From contig JALMQS010000089.1 of the NCBI GenBank assembly GCA_024734495.1, positions 3,049,445 through 3,113,444 on the forward strand: a DNA stretch of 64,000 nt, given 5' to 3'. A program made the position numbers and the translations under genes. This DNA is from Forficula auricularia. Taxonomy: Eukaryota; Arthropoda; Insecta; Dermaptera; Forficulidae. Under the pieces are notes generated by a model. The model saw nothing but the letters and a program-made list of their open reading frames with translations, searched no databases and had not been told where the DNA came from. Below are positions 1 through 13,100 of this stretch, piece after piece. Numbering within the stretch: position 1 is the stretch's first letter; each line of letters opens with the position of its first letter.

Positions 1-593
1 AATAATAAAAACTCAAAAATCAAATTTAATGCACTAAAAGATATAAAATAATTATCTAATTTCTAATGACTAACTAAACGACGAAATTTTAACATGAAAT
101 CACTTTTTGAAGTCGGTGCTAAAAATATACATTTTATGAATCGAACTCGACGAATCTTACTCAGGGCCGGTTGTCGCAAAGTAAATGCTTTTTACAACTA
201 ACAAAGGTTAGATGGTAAATGGAGAGACTGGGATAGCCAATCAGATGACAGGCACTGATAGTAAGATCCTGAGTAAGATCTGGTGATCACTGAAAGTGCC
301 TGTCATCTGATTGGCCATCCCAGTTCTTCCATTTACCATCTACCCTTTGTTAGTTGTAAAAAGCATTTACTTTGCGACATACAACCGGTCCTTAGTACGT
401 TTGGCGGGTAAGCTCTCATATATATTTAGTTTGTTTAGCACCGACTTCAAAAAGTGATTTCATGTTAATATTTCGTCGTTTAGTTGTAACTAAATTAGAT
501 AATTATTTTATACCTTTTAGTACATTTAATTTGATTTTTGAGTTTTTATTATTTTTATTTGTTTCATTTAATTTTTTTGGAAATCGGTTTTAT
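1..593. mobile_element. ACCGACTTC-family palindromic element, cut by window edge
   Basis: The arms around 100-120 and 440-465 are inverted copies that contain the motif CGACTTCAAAAAGTGATTTC. The outer arms (1-95 and 466-593) resemble the palindromic parts at 19029-19371 and 47713-48097. The middle is split by the Harbinger-type MITE at 164-391. The left end lies outside the window. Confidence 0.7.
164..391. mobile_element. PIF/Harbinger-type MITE nested in the palindromic element
   Basis: The ends are GGGCCGGTTGT and ACAACCGGTCC, with long inverted arms around a core containing GGCCAATCAGATGACAGG. Uninterrupted paralogues near 19200 and 47900 read TACTTAGTACG or its complement at this spot, so insertion was at TTA. 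The right TTA is intact and the left has become TCA. A TTA target duplication fits the Harbinger superfamily. A relative lies at 6527-6722. Confidence 0.75.
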
Positions 594-1096
594 ATTTTTT
601 CACAGAATGTTTTGGGTCGGATAAATTTTACAAAAATTAAGATTTTTCTTTCTCTTTTAATAATACAAGAATTCTAAGAAGTATAGGGGAGTTATATTAA
701 TAAATACAAATGTAATATTTCAAAATATATAATTTTGGGGGAGGGATGCACCCAAGGTTGTAGTGTAAGGCATACACCTTAGTTACTCCACTTCAATTAT
801 ATAACACTAGGTCACTAGAATTAGGTATATTTACCACCAGTTAAGATCCGCTGAGGTAGAGTAATTTCCCTTTTCTCAATGGATAAATATTTTAAATTTA
901 TTTTACTTAAATACTTTTTATCTATACTGTGTCTGAAACTGAACCGATATTGCTTGTTTATTTAATTAATTTTATAAAAAATAATCTCAATCAAGTTTTA
1001 TCTAAAATAGATAGGAGGATATGGATTATAAAAAGATGATTTCCTGAGAACATTTATCTTGCATTTGAGTTTGCCGTGTCTAATCCAAAGTCAAGA
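594..1096. other. Region upstream of the caspase gene
   Basis: AT-rich DNA that should hold the caspase promoter and 5' UTR. I see no convincing TATA, Inr or other promoter element and no coding potential apart from the small upstream ORF. Confidence 0.4.
1021..1047 (+). other. Possible upstream ORF before the caspase start
   Basis: An eight-codon ATG-to-TGA ORF lies 50 bases before the caspase ATG, behind a purine-rich AGGAGGAT. It matters only if the 5' UTR reaches this far, which cannot be seen from the sequence. Confidence 0.25.
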
Positions 1097-1152
1097 ATGG
1101 ATTCTAAAAGTGAAGATTCTTTTGTGGAAGTTGACTCTGGAGAAATAGATAG
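1097..1152 (+). CDS. Caspase exon 1 (start codon, short prodomain)
   Basis: The ATG opens an 18-codon acidic stretch (MDSKSEDSFVEVDSGEID) followed by the donor AG|GTGAGG. The two leftover bases AG join the first base of exon 2 to make Arg19 in frame. The exon is shorter than ordinary ORF cut-offs and was found by extending exon 2 upstream. The phase match and the caspase-like prodomain support it; no transcript evidence is available. Confidence 0.8.
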
Positions 1153-4100
1153 GTGAGGATGAAACAGTTTCAATAAATAAGTATCAATATAAAAATTTAA
1201 TTTTAAACTTTTAATTTTAAGGTTGCTCGGACATTAAGGCATTGTTTGATTAAAAATCTGATTTTTTTAATATGTTATTAATTGATAACAAATGCGTATA
1301 AAATAATTTTTGAAAAAGATCTGACGCTGGGTTTTCGTGTAATTAATTATCAAAAATTGAACTTTTAACACGTAGTGAATAGGAAATATTGTCTGAAAGC
1401 ATATATTTCGATTAATCTAGCCAAATCGTATGATGAGAAAAAAACATAAAACTTTATTTAAATAAATAAATTATCGTATATAACGTTAAACAAAAAACTT
1501 TTTGATGCAGGTTTTGGTAAATATTCAAATCTAAATGATCGAAAATATCAGTCCGCTTCACTTAAAAATAAGTAAATCACGTGACTCGTCAAAGTGTGGC
1601 AACGTCGCATAAGAAAAACGCGTTTGTACCAAACTCAACCAAATTTTGTATACATAATCAATAAGCCACCAGAAGTCTAAAAATGCAAAAGTTTTTACAA
1701 TCAATAACAATTTTTTTTTCTATATATTTAAAAGTCAGCCATACTCACGTCAAAAGATCAACAACTGACAACTAGTAGATGTTCACAGATCTACTTTAGA
1801 CAAAAATAAGCTGCCGTGTTCTGATGTGGCCATCTACTTGACAACCTGGCCCCTCACTTATATTTAATATTTAATAAAATTAGGGGTTAGTTTTTGCATT
1901 CTTAGACTTCTGGGGTCCCACTGATTATGTAAACATGGCAAAGTAAAAATACTCAAGTCAAAAGACATTTATCTATTATATTTATTAATTAGATTATTTC
2001 ATATATCCAATTAAAAATGATGTTAACTAACATCTAAATTAAAAAAAATAATTTATGTCGAAAAAAATTTAGATTTTATTTTGACTTGCGGGGTAGTGTC
2101 TGGTCAATCTTAATCTCTCAATTAATTAAGAATATTCAATCTATTCGAATAGAAGTTCACTTTATCTATCTATCTATCTATTCATCTACCTATAAATATA
2201 TATATAAATAAATGTGTGTAGCGTTTGTAGTTTATGAACTTCGAAAACGTTTGTCCGATTGAGATTAAATTTTGTACACATACCTATTATTCTCATTCCC
2301 GCGTATAGCCCCGATATAGTATCATTAAATTAAAATCAATTTAATTTTTCGATTTTTATTCGCAGCCACTAAAAGGGTCAAGTAAACAACCCCTCATTCC
2401 TTTTCTGAATGAAAGGTCTAAAAAGGTCAGACCTATTTTGTAGGTACATTTTTCTAATTTTATTTTTACTCAATTTTCAAAACCTTAATTTTTATTTTAC
2501 CATACAGGGTATGGTCAAGTATTGTAATCGTGCATGAAAAAAGTGGTTTTTTCTTTCTTTCGAAATATCTCAAAAACGGCTGAAACTATTTTGATTAAAA
2601 AATTGAGCGAAACCATGACATTTCGCTCTACAAAAAAGCTCTAATAAGTGAACATCGAAAAAATTATATTTTTCGAGATAATAATTGTTTTCTCAAAATG
2701 TCTGTTAGTCTGTCTGGTTGTCTTGTTTTTGTTTTTTTTATAATGATATTGATTCAAGAAGTTGCACCAAGAAGGTACAACCTCTGTAGTCCGTGGTGGA
2801 TCCTTGTAACGTAAAGATAAGGGGAGATTTAGGGATTGGGTAGCAGTCGAAAGTATCTGTGGATGCTGGTCTTGAAAGATTGAAGGTTATAAGTTGCTGG
2901 AAAGACGGTCGGGGGAAGAGAGTTCCAGTCTCTAGATGTCATAGGGATAAATGAATTGGCGAATGCGTTTTTTCGATTAGTATCTAGTTAAAGCGCGTAG
3001 GGGTGTTGAATTTTAGAAAATAGTGTATTTCGCGCAAATGAAGCCTTTGGTGGGATTATCGATTTTATTTCGTCAGAACAAAAGCCATGGTAATATCTAT
3101 AAAAAAGGGAAAGGGCGGAGACAGATCTACGATGGGCTAGGGAATCGAGAGTGTCAGTTAATGTAGGATCGCCTATCAGTCTGATAGCTCGCCTCTGAAT
3201 TGCATCTAAGGTATTAAAGAGAATATTTGGAGGCCCCTCTCCTCAAATTCGAGCAAAATTCAAGACAGGGGCGAATTTGAGACTTGTGTAATATAAGGAG
3301 TTGAGTGGGGGTGAAAAATTGTTTGGTTCGGAAAAGAAAGCCAAGCTTACATGCTGCAGCTTTTGCTACTGAGATAATATGGTCATTCCAAGAGAGGAGA
3401 GAACCTAAGGTGACACCTAACATTGATATTTGTTGTCTGGTTGTCCGGTTGTCCGCTTGTCTGTTTGTCCGTTAGTCTGTGCGTTACCAAATTTTTGTGG
3501 ACAATCTAGCTCAAAAACTAGTGTGAATGTCGAAACCAAATTTCACATGTAGTTTTGGTCCATTGAGATTAAAAGCTGATTAGATTTTGGTGAAAATATC
3601 GACCGAAAATTAAGTGGGGTGGAGAGGACGGGGGTTAAAAATGAAAAATCTAGGCCGAACCAAATTTTGTATACATAATCAGTGGACGCCCAGAAGTCTG
3701 AAAATGCAAAAACTAACCGCCCAAAATGGGGTGGGGGTCCAAAAATGAAAATCTTGGCCATTTATCAAACTCAACCAAATTTTGTATACATATTTACTGG
3801 GACCCCAGAAGTCTGAAAATGCAAAAACTAACCTCCCAAAATGGGGGGGGGGAGTTTAGGGTCAAAAAATAAAAATATAGGCCCTTGTACCAAACTCAAC
3901 CAAATTTTGTTTACATAATCAATGGACCCCCAGGCGTCTAAAAATGTAAAAACTAACCCTCTCCCCTACATGATTATATGCAATTTTATTAAATATTAAA
4001 TATAAGTGAGGGGCCAGGCTGTACGATAAAGTCAAGTGGATGGTCACATCAGAACACGTCAGCTTATCTATACTTATTTTTTAATTTTGATAAAATTATA

Positions 4101-7100
4101 AAAAAGTGACAACCTTTCTCAAATTTCTACACACTGTACTAAATATTTATCTGATCTAAAAAAATGAAAACTACGGTCCTCGAAATTATCTCTTTTGTTG
4201 TCGACTTTAATTTATAAAAATTCTGCTACTCTCGACAAAATGAACCTTTCAATTTAAATTTAAATAAAGTTTTTAGTTTCTGAAAATGGAATAAATCAGA
4301 TAAAAATCGTCATCATTGCCAAAATGTGGGGTTAAATTATTATTGAAGTTATTTTTTTAAGTATATTTTTAATATAAGTAAATACCTAGTTTTAAGTATT
4401 TACTTTACCATACAAGGTATGGTCAAGTATTGTAATCGTGCATGAAAAAAGTGTTTTTTTTCGAAATATTTAAAAAACGGGTGAAACTGTTTTGATTAAA
4501 AAAAATTGACCGAAACTAGGGCATTTCGGTCTATAAAAAAGCCCTAATAAGTGAACATCGAAAAAATTATATTTTTCGAGATAATAATTGTTTTGTCAAA
4601 ATGTCTGTTAGTTAGTTAGTAACTACTACTAACCGCTCAAAATGGGGGGGGGGGTCAAAAAATTAAAATCTTGGCCATTTACCAAACTCAACCAAATTTT
4701 GTATACATAATCAGTGGGACCCCAGAAGTCTAAAAATTCAAAAACTAACCGCCCAAAATAGGGAGGGAGGGGGTGTAGGGTCAAAAAATGAAAATCTAGG
4801 CCCTTTGACCAAACTCAATCAAATTTTGTATACATAATCAGTGGGACCGCAGAAGTCTAAAAATTCACAAACTAACCGGCTAAAATAGGGGGGGGGGTCA
4901 AAAAATAAAAATATAGGCTCTTGTACCAAACTCAACCAAATTTTGTATACGTAATCAGTGGGACCCCAGGAGTCTATAAATGGAAAAACTAACCCCCTCC
5001 CCTAGATGATTATAAATAATTTTATTAAATATTAAATATAAGAGAGGGGCCAGGTTATATTGTAAAGTCAAGTGGATGGTCCCATCAGAACACGTCAGTT
5101 TATTTTTTTTTAATTTCATAATATACCTATTTATTTTAAAAAATTTAAGCTTTTCTTTTCTTTTTTTGTTGTCTCTCTATTCTTATTATAACAAAATCTC
5201 TTCATTCATGATAGAAACTTTATACAGACAATTTTAATTATATTTCTTTGTAAGAACTATTTAATTTATTATAATGCAATTTTTGTGATTTATTTGATTC
5301 AATGAAAAGATTTTGTTATAATTACACATAGCTTTTGAAAATATTTAGTTCATTGCCAACTATGGATTTAAATTAATATTGAAGTTATTTTTTAGGTATA
5401 TCTTATCTCCACTCCAGTGACTGTGTTTTAATAAATATGAAAAGAAAATATCACTGTCTAACTAAAGCTGGAGTTAACTCATTTTTTTCAAAATTGGACT
5501 TAGGCCACTTTCAAAGAAAACCGCTCATACATTCAATGTGAAAATTTCAATATTATAAGTTATCAAAACCAAATTTCACACATAGTTTTGGTGCAGTGAG
5601 ATTAAGAGCTGATTAGATTTTGGTGCATATCGACCAAAAATTAAGGGGTGGAGCGGGGTGTTAAAATTTAAAATTATAATATTTGCAAACTAAAAAAAAC
5701 TAGAAAAATGAATTATGCTATAAAATGAACCTATAATAACGAAAAAAAATTTCTTACGCCCTAATTAGGAGGAGGAGGGGGGGGCAAAAATAAAAATCTA
5801 GGCTATTTGAGCAAACTCAACCATATTTTGTATACAAAATCAGTGGGCAGCCAGAATATTAAAAATGCAAAAACAAACCGCCCAAAATGTGTGTGTGGAG
5901 GGGAGGGGGTCAAAAAATGAAAATCTAGGCTCTTGGACCAAATTCAACCAGAAGTGTATGGTAAAGTCAAGTGGATGGCCACATCAGAAAGTGTCAATTT
6001 ATTTAGAAAGTTATTAGAAAAAATCGAAATTCGATATCTTTTAAAAGATCAAAAAAAAATTTCAAAATTTTCCAGGAAAATTAAAATTTTTCAAATCGTC
6101 CAATTTGGCGTGGAATGGCCCCCATATATACATATATTTTAAAAATCACCAATATTGAATTTTCAATCATATTTTTATATCTTTTTATAATAAAGAAAAC
6201 AACAGTGCTAATTTTTTCTTGAATTATAATTTATACATTTTATATACTTACTACAGAACGAAGGTTCGAGTACCTGCGGATGCTCCGATCTATCCAATGA
6301 AAAACAAAGCTCTTGTACTAATTTTCAATCATTATGAATATGAAAAGGGTGAAAGATATCTGACAAAAAATCTCACACCAAGAATAGGAGCTCAATTTGA
6401 TGGCGTTGCTTTAAAAGATACTTTTGAAAATCTTAATTTCGAAGTTAGGCTTTTCGAGAATTCTAAAAGTGTTATTGAAGAATTAGAAAAAGGTAAAATA
6501 ATATAAGTTCAAAAATACTCTTCGTAGGGCCAGTTGAATGTCGGTTTGTAAAGTCTTTGTTAAAGTTTACAAAGGGTAATAACTTAGAATTCGCGCTTGT
6601 GCCCGGCCGGATGGTCAATCAGATGACACGCACTTTCATCCGATTGGCCATCCCGCCGGGCACAAGGCGAATTCTAAGGTTTTACCCTTTGTCAACTTTA
6701 CAAACTGACATAGAACTGGCCCTTAGCAATTTATGATTAATTATTAATAAAGTAATTTATGCTTTGATTGTTTTATTGTGGACAAAATTTTATTAAAAAA
6801 AATGGTCCCGAAAGGGGGACGAAATTCTAATAAATATTCTAGAAAATTTATCATCTCTTTATTGAATGAAATACATTATCTATCAACTCTTATTAAACGA
6901 GCAAAAATTGTGTATATTTATATATTTGTATCTTTGTACTATTTTGAAAACGGCTCTACCGATTTTGATGAAACCAACTATATTAACAAGTTTTGCGGAT
7001 GAAAAAACGATCTAGCTAGGCCTGGACCTCGACAAATTTCATCTTAATTGATCTTTTCTTAATTAAAGTAATTATTTATAGGTTAAAATCTCAATTAAAA

Positions 7101-10100
7101 AAGTTTGTTTACATTTTTTTCAATTATCTTTTAATTGGTTTTTAAATTTTAAAACCCACTAATAGGTTATAACAAATATTATTATATTATATTAAAATTA
7201 AGAATTTTTTTTAATTAACAGGTGTCTAAATCATAACAAAACAGGTGTGTTTACAAATAAAGTGCTTGAAGTGGCTTTTTTTTATCTAACTTGGAAACAA
7301 ATCTTATTTAATTTTATGTTTTTATTTCAGATCCTATACGATTATTTTTTTTATTATTATATTCCTATTTATTTTTTTATAATGTTTATCAATATGAACG
7401 AATGTGGGCAAATTGGTGTACGACTAAACAAATATACACATAATATGTGGACCACTAGAAAGCTAGAAATGCAAAAACTGGGTGCGGGGTAGGGTGGATG
7501 TGGGAGGTACAGGAGGTAAGGTGCAGTTGTAGGGGATCCGGGGGTGGGGGGAGTGGGGAAGCGGAGTGGGGGGCCTGGCACTTGGTTTCGGGTGGGGGGG
7601 CCGTGTACTATACTATATATATTTGTCTAGATTAATTTGCCGCAACGCTGACGCAATGCTGCCGAGAGAGAGCGCCATCGGTATATTTGCGGCAAATTTG
7701 AAATATAATCGTAATATGGACTCAAATTTCGAAATGAAAGACTCCAATTGATTTTAAATTAAGAAACATTAAATATATTGATAATTATTACCCCCCCCTT
7801 CACCACTCAAAAATTAAATATTCAATTCGCTTTTCTTTGTGCACAGAAAAAGAAATCAATCACATCTTATTTGATTTATATATTATTTGTTTATTTTTTA
7901 ATAATTTGCCACTTTTTTATAATTTTTTAAAAATCTAAATTTTGTTATTCTTATTTTTTGATTTTTACAAAATTAAACGACTTAAGACACGCATGCCCAT
8001 ATGAGTTTCTCATTGCAATACTGGAGGGAGCAGCCTGTCATACAAACAACACCTGATCTCTTTTAAATATTTAGAACCTTATATCGATTATCGATCCGAA
8101 ATTTTAAAAAAAATGATATAATATAATTCTCCTCCTCACACGTTACCACTTATTTAAATAAATCTATTTCCACACAAAAAAGATCACAATGCTGTAGTTT
8201 ATAGAAAAAAAAATACTTCCAGATTCATATCTAGAGTCTCATTTCTGTAGCTGTGTCAGGACGAAAATGAGGCGAAACTTTTAAGAAACTATGTATTTTC
8301 GGGAGTTTACAGGTATACATTTGGAGTGTGGTTTTTTAAGAGGAATAAAATTTTTGGACCGAGACGCTGCCCGCCAGGGCACCAGAGGCACGCACGAAAA
8401 GCTCGTATATATATATTTTTTTAATTTGGTTACCGTGCATGGCTCGGTGGCTCCAGGTACTATTTATCTTTAATTGAAACTGTAAATAGATATCCGTCTC
8501 TTGATGGAAACCTCGTTTTTTGGTACCAGATTTAAAATAAACGAGTGGTTGCTTTTAACTTAAAATTTAATCAAAATAAGCGCGCTACGCCATGTGAATA
8601 GAAAAAAAAATAATAATAAAGAAGAAAATTATATAATATTTTTTAATTTTTAGTGTATTTTGAGTTTTTTTTCTAAAAAGTTTTTTAATAAGAAAATTTT
8701 ATCAGAAAAAGTGGTCCCATTAAAAGACTAACAAACATACAAAACTCTTTTTAGTACATTTTTAGTTTTTCCGAATATTCTAAAAATCGACATACTTATC
8801 TATTATTATAGGAAATAATAAATAAATAAGGGGACTTGTATAAAAAAACTTTTTCATTTTAAGCTAAATTTTTTAATTTCCCTTACAGAAGAATGGAGTA
8901 AAACATTTCTGTGCTTATGCTTATATAACATATATATATATAGGTTTTTCTCTCGGGGGTATGAGCTGACTGTCCAGAAAGCATGTTAGTTCTCAGGTTC
9001 GACTCCTGAGGGGATGAATCCCCTCTGATATAGCAATTTAATAATATTTCTACTAAAATCTTAGAATTTGTCTTAAAGATTTAATTTTTCTCTTTTAAAA
9101 TACATCTTGGTTAATCTGAATCTGAGCTGATTTTTTGAAAAACATTCCAACTATTTTCAAAAAAAGATGCTCAAATCTTTAGTTTTGTATGGAAATAATA
9201 ATATTTTAATATTTCAGTGAAAGAAGAAAAAGGATTACTTCAAAAAAAGGATTGTTTGATAGTGATAGTGGCAACACATGGAAGCCCTGGTTATCTTTAT
9301 AGTAGAAACGGTATATATGAAGTTAAATCACTTTGGGAAACTTTCTATGCATCAAAATGTAAAGACTTAATATCCAAGCCAAAGATATTTATTATTCAGG
9401 TAAAGTATTAGGTATTTAACAATTTCGTATGATTATATATGTAAGCAATTTAAAAATGGCCTCGAGAACAAAATCCAATGGATCAGATCTTAAATTAATA
9501 TTGCTATTTTTTTACTTTATCCAATGCGAAGCATGGGGAAACTATTGTAATCAATTCAGTAGAGGTTGCCATTAATAGTCAAAACATCAAAAATGGAATG
9601 CAATAAGGTTATTCCTCTAGTATTAGATAATAATCGATTGTTATTTTTGATTTTAAGTCGATTCCTCCATGTCTTCAGCAATAGTTACCAATAATAATCG
9701 AAGGGTCAAAAATCTAATGTAGAATTGTTATTCCTCAAGTATTAGATGAGAATCGATCGCTATTTTTGATTTTAAGACGATTCCTCCATGTCTTCACCAA
9801 TCGTTACCATTAATAACCGAAATGTCAAAAATCGAATGTAGAATGGATATTCCTCGACTTTTAAATAAGAATCGATCATTATTTTTGAATTAAAGTCAAC
9901 ATGAACTGCAAATAGCAAGTGATATCTGATTAATAATAAAGGAATAAACATATTAATATTTCAAATGAATTTGGATAAAGTTTAGCAACGATCCGTTGCA
10001 GTTTATTTATTAATGTGTTTACGTGGAGTATAGGGGTCAGATTATAGGCGGTCAAATTCTTTAATGTGAGTTAGGTCTGAACCTGTGCCTCCTGCTCCGT

Positions 10101-13100
10101 TGGAACCACCCACTGGGTCAGCCTGTCACTATTTACCATAAGATTATTATGAAAAATCATGAATATATATGTACATATATAAATGAAGTTTACAATTTGA
10201 TTGTTATTCGCCATCTATTATAACGGAAATTAATTTTTTGGAAAACTAAATTACAATTATACAAATATTTAAAAATAATTTTAAATTAAGAAGAATCTTT
10301 AATTTTTAAGTTGATTTATTTTCAAGATACCTACAATGAACGTTTTAAAAATGTATTTATTTTATTTAAATTATTGGAAATTATATGAAAATCAAAAAAT
10401 ATTCGTAGAAAATTGTTTTGACATCACTATGCGGGCTAAAAACAACTCAGTACAAGAAGTATTTGTTTAATATGTACTGAATAGCATTAGAAATTGCATA
10501 GAAATAAACCGACCTTTGTTAATTTTCCAAACTAAACTAGTTGAATTTATCTTGAAAGCAAATGAATTTAGAAAACGATATGAACCTTTATTTATTTACC
10601 TGAGACCCCACTATATTTATCTGAGGATCTTCATAGCGAAAAACAGCATATTGCCAATTTGCAATATTAAACTTGAAACATTTGGTGTGGTCACCACACA
10701 ACTTTCACATTTTCATTTATTTGAAGTCACTACTAATTTACACCCCCTTTCTTTATTTAGTTTTTTTATTTTGTAAAAAACGGCTCCAACGATTTTTGAG
10801 AACATCAAAAAAAACTGCAACGGATCGTTGCTAAACTTTATCCAAATTCATTTGAAATATTAATATGTTTGTTCCTTTATTATTAATCAGATATCACTTG
10901 CAATTTGTAGTTCATATTGACATTAATTCAAAAATAATTCTCATTTAAGAGTCGAGGAATAACCATTCCACATTGGATTTTTGACATTTCGGTTATTATT
11001 GTAACCATTGCTGAAGACATGGAGGAATCGACTTAAAATCAAAAATAGCCATCGATTCTCATCTAATACTTGAGGAATAACAATTCTACATTAGGTTTTT
11101 GACGTTTCGATTATTATTGGTAACCATTGCTGAAGACATGGATGAATCGACTTAAAATCAAAAATAAAGATCGATTCTCATCCAATACCAGAGGAACAAC
11201 CTTATTGCATTCAATTTTTGATGTTTTGACCATTAATGGCAACCTCTATTGAAAACGTGGAAGAATCGACTTAAAATCAAAAAGACTAAATTCTTTTATG
11301 GCAAACAACTCAAACTTGAGTTGTTTACCAAAAAAGAATTTAGTCTTTTTGATTTTAAGTCGATTCTTCCACGTTTTCAATAGAGGTTGCCATTAATGGT
11401 CAAAACATCAAAAATGGAATGCAATAAGGTTATTCCTCTAGTATTAGATAAGAATCGATCGTTATTTTTGATTTTATGTCGATTCCTCCATGTCTTCAGC
11501 AATGGTTACCAATAATAATCGAAACGTCAAAAACCTGATGTAGAATTGTTATTCCTCAAGTATTAGATGAGAATCGATGTCTATTTTTTATTTTAAGTCG
11601 ATTCCTCCATGTCTTCAGCAATGGTTACCAATAAAAACCGAAATGTCAAAAATCCAATATAGAATGGTTATTCCTCAAGTATTAGATGAGAATCAATCGC
11701 TATTTTTGGTTTAAAGTCGATTTCTCTATGTCTTCAACAATGGTTACCAATAAAAACCGAAACGCCAAAAATCCAATATAGAATGGTTATTCCTCAAGTA
11801 TTAGATGAGAATCGATGGCTATTTTTGATTTTAAGTCGATTCCTCCATGTCTTCAGCAATGGTTACCAATAAAAACCGAAATGTCAAAAATCCAATATAG
11901 AATGATTATTCCTCAAGTACTAGATGAGAATCAATCGCTATTTTTGGTTTAAAGTCGATTTCTCTATGTCTTCAGCAATGGTTACTAATAAAAACCGAAA
12001 CGTCAAAAATCCAATATAGAATGATTATTCCTCAAGTACTAGATGAGAATCAATCGCTATTTTTGGTTTAAAATCGATTTCTCTGTCTTCAGCAAAGGTA
12101 ACGGATAAGAAAACAACGCAGTTGCTATGGTTACTTATAAAAATTCCTCCCAAATTTTTAGCATTTCACAGAAGAGAAGCCTATCCATTCTTACTTAAGC
12201 AAGGCTAAATGAGCTATATTAAAACTTTCAAATGAATAAATTTTAAAGAATTAAAAAAATTAAAAAAAGTACCATCTTACTCTAGAGTAAAGTACTTTAA
12301 AATATAATTTTACTAAAAACTTTATTTAACCTTTTTTGTGGTCCCCAAGGTACTTAATTTGGATATTAAATTTCATCAAAATTGGTTAAGTCATTTTCAA
12401 GATATTTAGAAAAAACTAAAAAAGTACTGAAATAAAGTACTAATGTTTGTGGGCCGATATGTACCAAAAACTAATCAGCGCTTCATTTTGTTAAACTAAT
12501 GGTAGGTTTTCAATTTCATTTCAATCGGTGTAACGGTGTGGAAAAAATCGTGGGCCAAAAAAACGATAACATACATACATCCATCCATCCATACATACAT
12601 ACATACATCCATCCGCACGCACTAAATGAAAAAATCGCACTTTTTAGCCTCTCGACGAGACCCCTTGTAATTTTTGGCAAAACCGTCACGTGCTAAAATT
12701 CAACCTAATTGAATACTACAATTTGTGACTTTAATTGAGTGATGTATTCGTTCTAGCCTATATCAAGCTTAAGTTTCGAATTTCGTATCTCTAGGACTTA
12801 TGGTATCGAAACGCAGGGGTGGGGTACATTCTTACGTACGTAAACATCAACTTCCGGTTTTTTACTTTATCCAATGCAAAGCATGGGTAAAGTATTGTAA
12901 TCGCTCTCGGGGTAAGCGTGGGTTCAAAGGGTCCTCAGGTAAAGACTACGGAACCCATGGACTCAATTAAAGTCACAAATTGTAGTATTCAATTAGGTTG
13001 AATTTTAGCACGTGACGGTTTTGCGAAAAATTACATGGGGTCTTGTCGAGAGGCCAAAAAGTGCGATTTTTTCATTTAGTGCGTGCGGATGTATGTATGG

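Larger units (their letters stand above)
1620..5990. repeat. G-tract repeat cluster in caspase intron 1
   Basis: A block of roughly 115-125 bp recurs: a G-run, GTCAAAAAATGAAAATCTAG, then CCAAACTCAACCAAATTTTG, TACATAATCAGTGGGACCCC and AGAAGTCTAAAAATGCAAAA. Clear copies start near 3650, 3765, 3885, 4670, 4800, 4920 and 5810, with inverted pieces at 1795-1945. At least two elements are stacked here, about 2497-4072 (interrupted by a LINE) and 4401-5098. Each begins with the hairpin cap TTTACCATACA and ends with AAGTCAAGTGGATGG. A diverged relative lies near 7430. Class unknown. Confidence 0.75.
6723..9217. other. Caspase intron 2, remainder
   Basis: Mostly AT-rich, unannotated sequence. It contains a diverged G-tract repeat copy near 7430-7480, a G-rich island at 7479-7606, a GC-richer patch at 8355-8460 that shares GAGACGC-TCCCGCCAGG with the Helitron at 52321, and a tRNA-like SINE at 8952-9085. 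No further gene is visible. Confidence 0.45.

Noticed and set aside
7247..7492. ORF with a hydrophobic run as a membrane protein
   Set aside because: The Phe/Tyr-rich stretch reflects T-rich intron DNA inside caspase intron 2, and its end overlaps a diverged G-tract repeat.
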